Source of the DNA: Owenia fusiformis
Taxonomy: Eukaryota; Annelida; Polychaeta; Sabellida; Oweniidae
Reading direction: 5' to 3'
Length of the DNA: 64,000 nt
Assembly (NCBI GenBank): GCA_903813345.2
Contig: CAIIXF020000002.1
Coordinates: 11,428,150 to 11,492,149 of the forward strand
Each line of letters starts with the position of its first letter. The stretch's first letter is position 1. This document shows positions 1 through 12,300 of this stretch, piece by piece. The notes beneath the pieces are model-generated. The model ran no database searches and had not been told where the DNA came from. It saw only the letters and a list, made by a program, of their open reading frames with translations. The position numbers and the translations under genes are program-made.

Positions 1-1829
1 CATTGATAACATCAGGACGTTGTGTTTATCATATGAAATGGGACATTGATAACATCGGGACTGTACCTGAACACGTGTTTGCTCTATGTAATAAGTTTGT
101 TGATGGTTCCCTACAGTGTTTATCATATGAAATGAAACATTGATAACATCAGGACGTTGTGTTTATCATATGAAATGGGACATTGATAACATCGGGACTG
201 TACCTGAACACGTGTTTGCTCTATGTAATAAGTTTGTTGATGGTTCCCTACAGTGTTTATCATATGAAATGAAACATTGATAACATCAGGACGTTGTGTT
301 TATCATATGAAATGGGACATTGATAACATCGGGACTGTACCTGAACACGTGTTTGCTCTATGTAATAAGTCTGTTGATGGTTCCCTACAGTGTTTATCAT
401 ATGAAATGGGACATTGATAACATCGGGACTGTACCTGAACACGTGTTTGCTCTATGTAATAAGTTTGTTGATGGTTCCCTACAGTGTTTATCATATGAAA
501 TGAAACATTGATAACATCAGGACGTTGTGTTTATCATATGAAATGGGACATTGATAACATCGGGACTGTACCTGAACACGTGTTTGCTCTATGTAATAAG
601 TTTGTTGATGGTTCCCTACAGTGTTTATCATATGAAATGAAACATTGATAACATCAGGACGTTGTGTTTATCATATGAAATGGGACATTGATAACATCGG
701 GACTGTACCTGAACACGTGTTTGCTCTATGTAATAAGTTTGTTGATGGTTCCCTACAGTGTTTATCATATGAAATGAAACATTGATAACATCAGGACGTT
801 GTGTTTATCATATGAAATGGGACATTGATAACATCGGGACTGTACCTGAACACGTGTTTGCTCTATGTAATAAGTTTGTTGATGGTTCCCTACAGTGTTT
901 ATCATATGAAATGAAACATTGATAACATCAGGACGTTGTGTTTATCATATGAAATGGGACATTGATAACATCGGGACTGTACCTGAACACGTGTTTGCTC
1001 TTTGTAATAATAAGTTTGTTGATGGTTCCCTATATTGTGTTTATTATCATATGAAATGGGACATTGATAACATCGGGACTGTACCTGAACATGTGTTTGC
1101 TCTAAGTAATAAGTTTGTTGATGCTTCCCTATATTGTGTTTATCATATGAAATGGGACATTGATAACATCGGGACTGTACCTGAACATTTGTTTGCTCTA
1201 TGTAATAAGTTTGTTGATGGTTCCCTATATTGTGTTTATCATATGAAATGGGACATTGATAACATCGGGACTGTACCTGAGCACGTGTTTGCTCTATGTA
1301 ATAAGTTTGTTGATGGGTCCCTCTATCGTGTTTATCATATAAAATGGGACATTGATAACATCGGGACTGTACTTGAACAAGTGTTTGCTCTATGTAATAA
1401 GTTTGTTGATGGTTCCCAATATTGTGTTTATCATATAAAATGGGACATTGATAACATCGGGACTGTACCTGAACATGTGTTTGCTCTATGTAATAAGTTT
1501 GTTGATGGTTCCCTATATTGTGTTTATCATATAAAATGGGACATTGATAACATCTTCCCTATATTGTGTTTATCATATGAAATGGGACATTGATAACATC
1601 GGGACTGTACCTGAACATGTGTTTGCTCTATGTAATAAGTTTGTTGATGGTTCCCTATATTGTGTTTATCATATGAAATGGGACATTGATAACATCGGGA
1701 CTGTACCTGAACACGTGTTTGCTCTATGTAATAAGTTTGTTGATGGTTCTCTATATTGTGTTTATCATATGAAATGGGACATTGATAACATCGGGACTGT
1801 ACCTGAACATTTGTTTGCTCTATGTAACT
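1..1829. repeat. Satellite array, 96-bp and 137-bp units, distal block (continues beyond window)
   Basis: From 1 to about 919 a 137-bp higher-order period is nearly perfect; it equals a 96-bp unit plus a 41-bp partial duplication. From about 919 to 1829 simple ~96-bp units follow with more divergence, including 3-bp insertions near 1006 and 1045. Read on the MYCBP2 strand, each unit carries TTCAG|GTACAG and the upstream TTACATAGAGC of exon 40. The 96-bp period is a multiple of 3, so long meaningless frames appear on both strands. Confidence 0.95.
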
Positions 1830-2754
1830 AGAAAAACAGCAACTCCACGGAGTAGCAAATCCCACCGAACAAAACATGTTTTGATAAAAAAATTGAGCCA
1901 AATTCATCCACTGGTATTTGAATTATCAAAGATTATGTCTTTATGAAAAATGGCAGCCATTTTGAAATTTAGCAACTACCTTGAAAATCCCTTCTCGAGC
2001 AGAGCTCCTATGTCCCTAGGCATCATCATGTAAAATTTGAACCAAATCCATTCAATGGTAATTGAGTTATCAAAGATAATGTTTTTTATGAAAAATGGCG
2101 GCCATTTTGAAATTTAGCTGCCATCTTGAAAATCCTTTCTTGAGCAGAGCTCCTATGTCCCTAGGCATCAGCATCTAAAATTTAAACCAAATCAAATCAA
2201 TGGTATTTGAGTTATCAAAGATAACCTTTTTTACCAAAAATCGCCGCCATTTTGAAATTAAGCTGCCATCTTGAAAATTCTTTCTCGAGCAGAGCTCCTA
2301 TGTCCCTAGGCATCAGCATCTAAGATTTGAACCAAATCCATTAAATGGTCTTTGAGTTATCAAAGATAACGTTTTTTTACGAAAAATGGCCGCCATTTTC
2401 AAATTTGGTGGCCATCTTGAAAATGTCTTCTTGAGCAAGGCTCCTTTGTACCAAGGCAACAGCATATAAAATTTGAACCAAATCCATCCACTAGTATTTG
2501 AGTTATTAAAGATTATATTTTTTCCGAAAAATGGCCGCCATTTTGAATTAAGCGGCCATATTGAAAATTCACTTTTGAGCAGAGGTCCTACACCCATAAG
2601 GCGTAAGCCTATAAAATTTGAATGAAATCCGTCAACCAGTATTTGAGTTATTGCCCGGACACACGAACGGACGGACGGAAGGACGAACGGACGGACGGAC
2701 GAACGGACGGACGGACGGCTTCTCTATATCCCCCTCGAACTTCGTTCGGTGGGA
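1830..2754. mobile_element. MITE-like element with internal ~130-bp tandem repeats, inserted in the satellite
   Basis: It interrupts a satellite unit (array resumes at 2755 in phase). It starts near AACAGCAACTCCACGGAGTA, shows CCCACCGAAC at the left and GTTCGGTGGG at the right as a short terminal inversion, has about five degenerate units with GAGCAGAGCTCCTATGTCCC, and a (ACGG)n-type run at 2655-2718 before TTCTCTATATCCC. Related copies lie at 6050-6304, 9897-10182 and 18120-18441. Confidence 0.8.
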
Positions 2755-3245
2755 TAATAAGTTTGTTGATGGTTCCCTATATTGTGTTTATCATATGAAA
2801 TGGGACATTGATAACATCGGGACTGTACCTGAACACGTGTTTGCTCTATGTAATAAGTTTGTTGATGGTTCCTTATATTGTGTTTATCATATAAAATGGG
2901 ACATTGATAACATCGGGACTGTACCTGAACATGTGTTTGCTCTATGTAATAAGTTTGTTGATGGTTCCCTATATTGTGTTTATTATCATATGAAATGGGA
3001 CATTGATAACATCGGGAGTGTACCTGAACATGTGTTTGCTCTATGTAATAAATTTGTTGATGGTTCCCTATATTGTGTTTATCATATGAAATGGAACATT
3101 GATAACATCGGGACTGTACCTGAACATTTGTTTGCTCTATGTAATAAGTTTGTTGATGGTTCCCTATATTGTGTTTATCATATGAAATGGGACATTGATA
3201 ACATTGGGACTGTACCTGAACACGTGTTTGCTCTATGTAGTAAAT
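2755..3245. repeat. Satellite array, proximal block of ~96-bp units, fused to exon 40
   Basis: Five units, oriented like the distal block. The last unit merges without a gap into exon 40 of MYCBP2: exon bases 3216-3245 are satellite sequence and vice versa. This is the founder end of the array. Confidence 0.93.
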
Positions 3246-3355
3246 CAGTCACCGCACGTATCACTGAGCTTGCAACGCCAACTGCATTCTTGCGAGATTG
3301 GAATTCTGCAAGGACTTTACTATTTTGGATCTGGTTCTCTCCTTCTTGTGGTGCA
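3216..3355 (-). CDS. MYCBP2: MYCBP2 exon 40 (last exon in window, runs into satellite)
   Basis: Residues 1808-1855. NAVGVASSVIRAVTDLLHRA aligns with ALSVVSTVVRASKDLLHRA in vertebrates, so the exon is real at least to 3230. I place the donor at TTCAG|GTACAG (3215), giving NTCSG at the end; GTACAG is a weak donor. From about 3245 downward the exon shares sequence with the 96-bp satellite units, so the array grew from this exon end. The following exon is outside the window. Confidence 0.72.
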
Positions 3356-6300
3356 CTAAGTATAAAAGGTTAAAAAAGGTTAAAAATGGAAAACTAATCC
3401 CACACAAATGAGGTAATTCATAAGGCAAATTTAAGATATTAATTATAGAGTCCTGGGTATTATTTTACAGTTTCAATAAAAAAGGTGCTCTGTATATGCC
3501 TCATGCCTTGCTAAGCCAATGGTTATAGGGCAGGGGTTTGGCCAGGGGTTTTAATATAAGTTTCTAATGTGCAACTGCTTACCTATAGTAAAGCAGTTGT
3601 GGAATCTGTCCTCTAGTGTGGTTTGTACCATTTGTACTGAGTGAACAGGCAAAGAACGAGAAAGTAGTCCCATCTGGCCCTTTAACTTTGTTTAATCCAC
3701 TATCACCATTCAGTGTTCTGTCACCATAGTTACGGAACCTCACAGCATAACGTACACCTTCCTAAAAGTCAAAATCAAATATTCATTCAGAATCTGTAGA
3801 TCACATGTACAGTACTAAAGATGAAAAATACAGACCAATTATCACATTCTCTGCTATTCTTAAATTATTACATGATCTCAAAAATGATTGAATAAAATCC
3901 TCTACTCATGTTTCACATCAACTGTTTGATTTTTTGACTTCTGAGATTTTCCACAATACAAAAATATTCATTCTTCTGCTGCATTCATTCGAGACTTACC
4001 CTTATAGGTACAGGTTTCTCAAACTTCAGTTCAGCCACATCATTGGTGAGGTCATCGGGCCCATAGCTTCCCTTGATTGACTCAATGTTGTTCCACTTCT
4101 GTGAATGGAAGGAGTCCCCACCTCCACTACTTTGCTGCAAGTGCAAATTTGGTTCACATTTTAAAGTGTCTTTTCCAGAAGTTGTTATGTTACAAAAGCC
4201 AATCCATGTTACTCCAGGTATTTCCCTTCAGGACAACACAGTCTGATAATTGTTACAAGAGAGTTTAACTTTTCTATGCTCCACACTACTAAGATTTGGC
4301 CCTCAACAGGATGTTAAACATATAATTGAATATGAATAGCCTTTAACCTTGGTTCTACCCTGCGTGCAGAATCTAGTTATAAACTACCCTTTGCCTAGTA
4401 TAGACTATATTAGTTTAACAACCCCGCCTCAAAGATTGGTACCTATGACAGCCCAGGTAATAAATCATTTCAAATCTACCACGCTGACCCTTTCTCAACC
4501 AATCAGTTAAGTGGAAGGAACACATGCTAAATACGTGCTCATTAACTATGCGGTAATGTCAGAGGAAATGACCATTATAGAACAAACTCTGATTGGCTCG
4601 GTGGGATCAAAGATTTATTGTAAACTGAAAGAGTGAAGACGAAGCTCTCTTGAAGTTGAACGAACGCAAAGGGTACCTTAGTTCTTACGCGTATGTTATA
4701 CTGAAGTATATCTAGTATATTTCTACTTACATCGTCCAATAGCTCAAGTTGGTAGTCATAACTCCCACCACCGCCGTACACACAGACACCTGCTATCATG
4801 ATGCCACTGCGGTCAACGGTGAATGCTACAGCATCTGGAGATCCTCCCCCTGTGTTCCAGTACTTGTTCTGGGTGGTGCGAGTGTACCTATTGGGCGTGG
4901 TCAGTAGAGGCCTGGTCTGGCCATCTATCTCACCCTGTAAGTGAAAGGGAAAATGTCAACCAAATGAGGACAGGGGAAACAATAGGACCAAGACCCTATA
5001 GGTGAAAGGGAAAAGTTCAAGCTACCAAATGGGAGCAGGGGTCATTTCCCAATACAAAATTTGTATTCTCATTCTGTAGCATTTGTTGCCAAGATGTTGT
5101 AGTCAAGGTCAGGACAGAAACAATAGGGACCAGAATCTGGGATATTCTCTACTAAAAGTGCATGTACAGAAGGTTACATTCTAAAAGGCCTATCTCAGGC
5201 AAGACAAAATGCAACACTGAGCTTTTCTCCCTTTAAATGCACATAAGTTAGAACATAACAGACCTACCTCAGACCCTGTAGCAGCTGCAGAGAGCTCACT
5301 GACCACTGCAGCAATTAGTGAACATGTATTAGAGACAAGAGACTCTGGGTAAGTGACAGGCTCACCATACAGGGCCTGTCTTACTGGTAAAACTGCTATT
5401 GTTAAGAGTTTGTCAAGGAATTCCTTGAAGGAACAATTCCCACTCACCACTCCCTCCATCTGAAAATACATCATATGAGATTGGAAATCAAAATTGATTT
5501 TTTTATTAAGATGTATTTATTTCACTGTAAAGTAAATCTCTTCAATCGCCTGAAGGCATTATAGAAGAGTAGGATACAAAAATATAAAACAAATACAATA
5601 TTATGATACAATTGAATTCAAGGGGTTCACTCTGCACTTGGGGTTGGCCATGATGGTAATGGCACCATTGGTCAGGTCATCATGGCTTAGCTCAACTATA
5701 ACGTAACAATGATTTCCCATTTACCCCAGAAAAATACCAATATGTAATTCATGTTTGTATGAAATTTCAGGTTAAAATATTAGAAAAAAGATTTTAAGCA
5801 TATTTTACGAGAATTCATGAATATACAGGGTGACACAGAAATACAAACAGGGGTTTCATTAGCAGCAGGCAACAGGCGGATTTTAGGGGACTTCAACTTT
5901 TCCATGTTAACTTATGATTACCACTAATTTTACCTGTTGTTTTCATTTATTTAGCCTTTTGTGAGAAATTCTAGTGAAACTCTTTAATTTTGGGAGAACT
6001 TTTTTCAATCATCATGGAATCTTCTTGATACAATATTGGTGTTTTACAAGTTATCTAGAAATTATTCAAATTTGGTGAAATTATCAAAGATTACATTTTT
6101 GTGGTCATTTTGCAAATTCCTTCTCGAGCAGAGGTCCTACACACTAGCCTATAAAATTTTAATTAAATTTAAACAAAATCTGTCAACTGGTATTTGAGTT
6201 TAATATGGACACACTAACAAACTGATGGACGGAAATGAATGGACAAACAGATGGATGGACAGACTGCTTCTCTATATCCCTAAGAACTTCATTCAGTGGG

Positions 6301-9300
6301 ATAATTATTTTCGTTACTGAATAAAATACTGGTTTGAAAAAGTCAGTATACCCCTGTGGAACCAATCCTATTGCTGAATAGTAAGATTAAGGGAATACTA
6401 ATTTTTCAATAATGTTGATTTTGCCTCAACACTCTTTCAATAATTAAAAAAGAACCCAATAATATTTGTTCAACATTCATCATTTACAAAAACGCTAATC
6501 AGAAAAAGCATTTAAATGATCATATAAATGCACAACCTTTTGTGACTGTTCATTAGTTGAAGTAAAGCTTGTACAATTATTAGTTAGAGAAACACCAAAA
6601 TTCACCAAGATTTAGGAACTTCTGTGAGATGGAAAATGTAACATTTAACCACAGTATGGACAAAATTATCAATTTAGGAAATGAAAGAAATATAAGTTCC
6701 ACAAATATTTCACAGAAATGCAATATGACAGGCTCTGAAGAAAACATATTTGCAATTTTATCATCTGTACTTCTACTATTGTTGTCTAATATCGTGACAG
6801 GACTTGGACTTATAGGGAATCTACTGTCATTCTTGGTGCTTTCAAAGGAGAAAGTTTCGAACACAAGAGTATTTCTTCTAAAGACGCTAACCATAACAGA
6901 CTCAACATTTCTCCTACTGACTGTTCCTTTCACTGTGAATGGCAGGCACCAAATTGGGGAGATAAACTTTAAAGTGGATATTACTGATTTCAATGAATTA
7001 TTACTGCCAAGTCTATCTACAGCATCTACTCTCACAACTTGGATGGTTGTCTTGGTAACCATTGACAGATACATGCACATAACAAAGCCACTTCGCGTGA
7101 AGACATTATTCACTGTCAAAAAAATGAAATGGACTGTTGGATGCTTAGTAGTTGGAGCATGCCTCTACAATGTACCTAGCTATTTTGAATGGCCTGGTGA
7201 TACTTGCTTATTACATTGTAATCCAAGCTATCACCTTATATATAATGTGATTTTAAATGCAACCTTAAGATACTTTGGACCAGTTTTCATAGTTTCTATA
7301 CTTAATGTGATATTAGTTAAAACTATCAGAAACTCAAAATCAAAACTTAAGCAAATGACATGTAATGAAATTGAGGAAAGAAATCACGTCATTACCATGA
7401 TTGCAATTGTGTCAGTATTTCTGATATGTTCAGTGACCAATATGGTTAATGAAGTTATAAATATGCTTATAAGATATAATATTATTTCAATACCATTTTT
7501 CAAAGTAAAATTGATGACCATTGTCTCAAAATTTTTTCTTGTTTGGAATTCATCATTTAATTTTGTAATATACTTCATGATAGGGAAATCATTTAGGAAA
7601 AGGTTAAAACAATTATTTAAGAGGAAAAATAACAATTCACCAATACACTAATGAGTTAGCAATTCACAATTACACTAATGTGAAGAATAACAATTAACAA
7701 ATGGAATAACAACTGATGAATATCAAATATCGTTGTATAATGTATTACAAGTGTGACAATAATTATTGTTAGTCCCTGAGTGTAAAAACTCGCATCTGAT
7801 TGGTCAATTAGCGGTCAACATTTTTGCCTGTACCTCACCTGTGCATCATGGGATATCATATCATTGACCGCTTATGTTACTGTACTACACTTGTGAATTA
7901 TGGGGAATATTACGTCATAATGAATGAAAAAAACACCAGAAAAATCATGGTAGACGGACATTTCGTAAACGTTGATGAAAGTGATATTTTGACTTTGCTA
8001 GACGACAAGTATAGCAAAAATACAAATAGAAACGAAAAATTGACATTAATTTACTAGTGAGTACGCAGTTACATGTATGTGCCGAGAACAGAGAGTTTAG
8101 CAACCACTGTCTTAACATTTTCTTAAAAAATTATTGCTGGCGTGGTTCGGAGAAAAGATTGTGAAATGAAGCCATGATTGATGACTGTCGTCTATATGTG
8201 TATTATTAGTTTCTTCTGACTAACAAAACAATTGTAGACCTCTCAATTCGGTCAACCGTCAAAATCATATACCTCGACTGTAAACCTTGAAATTACTGTT
8301 GACCTTGACCTTCGGTCTCTGTCAACAGTAGTTTCTTGGTTTACAGTCTCGGTATACAATTTTGCCGGTTGACCTCTGGAGAGGTCAACAATTGTATTAT
8401 GTAATATTATTTTTTCCGGCTTTTATAGCCCATTTATTTCATTTACATTATACATAATATTATATTAAAGTAGAAAAACTTGTGCCGGAAAAGAGAAAAT
8501 AAAGGTAGATGTGACACTGGTAAGGAGGCTATTTCATTTTTAAGGTAACTGGACAACTCGGACCCAGGACAACTCGGACCCTGGACAACTCGGACCCAAG
8601 ACATCTCGGACCCAAGACAACTCGGACCACTTTTTAAAATTATGATCTTTATCATTATGTATGGTTTTATTTTTTCATTTATGAAAATTAATACATATAT
8701 TATATATTGTGACTTCATATTTTGTATTAACTTGATGAAAATGTTTTAATTTGACTTATTTGATGAAAGTTATGAAGTAAGACCAGTAAGAGAATATTGA
8801 AGCTGAAGACCCGAGACATCTCGGGCCACTTTTTGAAGTTATAGTTGATTTAATTTAAAACAATTTAATCGAATTAACACAATATATGAATTCACAATAT
8901 ATAATATATGTCATAAAAACAAATTAGAACCCCATACAATGATAAAAACCATCATTTCAAAAAGTGGTCCAAGTTGTCTTGGGTCTTTAGCTTCAATAAT
9001 TTCTTACTTCTTAACTCTCATCAAAACATTAATTTAAAACAATTTCATCAAATTAACATACTATATGAATTCACAATATATAATATATGTCAAAATAAAC
9101 ATAAAAAATAATTAAAACCAAATATAATGATAAAAATCAAAAATTTCAAAAAGTGGTCCGAGTTGTCTTGGGTCCGAGTTGTCTTGGGTCCGAGATGTCT
9201 TGGGTCCGAGTTGTCCAGGGTCCGAGTTGTCCTGGGTCCGAGTTGTCCCGAAACCATTTTTAACATAGTTTATAAATTGGGGATGCAAGGGGACTCATAT

Positions 9301-12300
9301 GAATCTTTTTAGGAGGCTCCAACTGTCGTTGTAGCTCTTTGCTTCCTTTGAAATTAGTATGTCTTGCTTCACACTGTTCTTCCATCTTTGTAAGTCTGGT
9401 TTTTCTTGTGCCAGTTTGGTTTTTGTAAATAATAATAATAAAGTAATAAACTGCCTAAAATACAAGTTTGTTTCATTCTGCTAAACTCATCGCTGACTTA
9501 CCTCAATATATCTCAGGGTGCTGTCCAATAATTTTAACACAATTTGTACCAATAATTTTACCAAATATTGTAGGGGTCACTAGGGGAACATTGTTGGGTG
9601 CATTTGAGATGTATTGTCATTGGCTTCACAATGGCATAAAACATAGTACATAGGTTGTTGACACAGACCATTTTATGCAAATATAAAATATACCATTTTG
9701 CTCAATTTTTCATCAAAATGGCCAGTCACCAGCAGAAAACCTCCAAAAGGCTTTGGCCAGCAATGAGTTAATGTTACACATGTACAAGGTTTCAAAACAA
9801 TGGCACTCTCTACTGCAGCAGAAGAATTACCTAATGGAGACAGTAAATCTTGAGCTTTGTATTGATGAAGTTTTAAGCTATATATGACATAATACTGGAA
9901 AACAGCAACTCCACAGAGTAGCAAATCCCACTATACGAGTATTTTACCTTTCATTTTGGACATTACATGGCAGAAGTAAAATTTGGTATTGGAGTTATCA
10001 AAGATTACATTTTTAAATAAAATGGTGGCCATTTTGAATTGAGCAGCCATATCAGCCATTTTGAATTGAGCATAGCCATACAGAGAACAAACCAACAGAC
10101 GGAAGCTGGATGGACGAACAAGCAGATGGATGGACAGATGAATGACTTCTCTATATCCCTATACACTTTGTTCAATGGGATAAAATGAAAAGTAAGCTAA
10201 GATCTGAACATACCTGAGTATTGTACCGCATGATGCTTGTGAGTAGTAAGAACTTGCACTGGTCGACAGATTGGGCAGAACTATTTGTATTATCATCTGG
10301 GCTCCCAAACTGTTTCTTCAGGATCAGTTCCGTCTCATGGTGACAATTAATTGGTAGAATACTGGTCAATTTCACGGTAGGCTGACAGAGAGCTTCCATG
10401 AAGGCTGATAGGAGGCGGTCACTGGGAGGCTTGTCATTCTCGCTCTATAATATAAATTCATGCTATCATTTTATTTATATTTATCAAAATTTCAGTTCGA
10501 TACACATAAATATTATACAAGTTTGGCAGTTCTTATAATGTTGAGGATTGGATGTTGGATATTGTTATCAAATGTTTGTTGATTTCTAATAATAGGAAAA
10601 TCCTAAGTGGAAGCACCACAGTCTATTTCAATATTATATTATATATTTGAGTAAGTAAATGAAATATTCATAGGCACACATAGTTTTTCACTTTGAACGT
10701 GTTTTGAAAATCATGAATATCTTTCAAACTTTTGGGATTGCTTTATACTGAAGTACATAGATATTAACATGTTACAGACACCGAACACCAAATGCTATCC
10801 ACAAAAGTTGGAGACTAAATGTGTCACCACTTATGGAAATTATTAACTTAGGCATATTGTTCATACTACATTTTCAGTAAAGTCATGATCCAACAGATTT
10901 CAATTGTCGTATTGGTTGTTCCCTCTTCAAAAGAGGAGACCCGAAAGATTTTCCATATATGGTCAAAATATTTTCCATGATGAAGTTCGCAGAGGAACAA
11001 ATTCAAACTTCCTAGTTTTCCCCCTTAGCTTTAACATGGGGCTTTTCACTCCTATTTTTCAATCGATATATTCATTCATATTCCCGAACGGGTATACAGA
11101 AAAAATTATCAGATTGAAATGATTGATCTCCTTTTAATCTTAATATAACAGATATTTTTTCATTGTTTTGATTCATACTGTGGTGAAAACGATGATTGAA
11201 AAATGAGAAAATATTCTGGAAGAAAAGGTCACATGATCAGTTGACTAGACGCCATATTGGAAAAATAATTTCATTCAACTTTCAACACTGCAGCAACAGA
11301 ATAAAAGTACTCATCTTCAAATTGCATTACAGAGTTACGTTGAAAAGCCACAAACAACTGAGAAGTTGACCAAAGAAGACGCGTCGCTAGAGGTCAATCG
11401 GTTCAGTGTCCGAAAGCAAATCTATAGTACTCATTTCCGAACTTTATTGTTCATTGTACAAGCTTTTCTTGATTATACTTGGTATACTGAGCATTAAAGC
11501 AATGACAAATAACAATACTTCTGATCGTGTCATTGTTTTATAGCGTACGGGTGTAAAAACAAAATTGCGTAATTTAGAACTTTCGGGTCACTCAAATATC
11601 TAAGCGAAATGTGTCGTTGGAAAATATTGATTAATCATATTTTGTCCTTTTTCATGGCTTTTTAAGTTCATATTTCCGTACCTTCTTGATTAAAGAGCAA
11701 TTTAAACCACGAAAGGCTTAATTACGATTCAAGCGCATGCAAATATTTTGCATATACTCCTCATTCATAGTAGATTTGTGTTGATAGATTTTTACATCTT
11801 CCATGAAATAATTCGCTAGTTCACTGGATTAAAAAAAGATATGACATGTAATTCTAGAAATGATCATAATTCTATAAAAATGTTAATCAAATGTTAAATG
11901 TGGATATTGTTATTTAAGTTTATTATCTTCTTCAGAAGTTAAACATGCAACTAAGTTATAATATTAGAAACAATCATGCATATAGTTTAAAAGTTATTTA
12001 AAAATAACTTGGAAATGGAACATCAAGACACCAATGTACCAAGTTAAACAGATTATTTTTTACTAAATTCTCTTGCTTTACCCAAAGTTTACAGTCTATT
12101 TCCTACTTAATCTAAAATCAGTTAACCTGTGTCACCAATCTAGTTAAATTGACTACTAGTTACAATTTACCCCCCCCCCCCTTCAACACCCTCCAACTGT
12201 CATAGCATACAGAAACATGAGATTAGGCATCTACAGATATCATTGGAAGATGCTTCCTCCTTTTTGGCATTCAATAATGGATGTGATTGTGTGAGTCTTG

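Larger units (their letters stand above)
3762..5267. other. Introns 38, 37 and 36 (3762-3999, 4135-4730, 4935-5267)
   Basis: These introns flank exons 38 and 37 and hold AT-rich sequence with no repeat, gene or RNA that I can recognise. A weak direct repeat of GGTGAAAGGGAAAA-like sequence occurs at 4941 and 5001. Confidence 0.6.

Noticed and set aside
919-1593. 224-codon open frame with repeated VPEHVFALCNKFVDGS on the plus strand
   Set aside because: The satellite period (96 bp) is a multiple of 3, so any open frame is copied along the array. Frames exist on both strands and the sequence is explained as intronic satellite grown from exon 40 of the opposite strand.
2618-3373. 251-codon plus-strand frame across a MITE end, satellite and exon 40
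   Set aside because: It joins an ACGG run, satellite units and the antisense of a conserved MYCBP2 exon; no homology or start context.
6580-7119. 179-codon minus-strand frame opposite the GPCR
   Set aside because: Antisense shadow of a gene with clear seven-transmembrane motifs.
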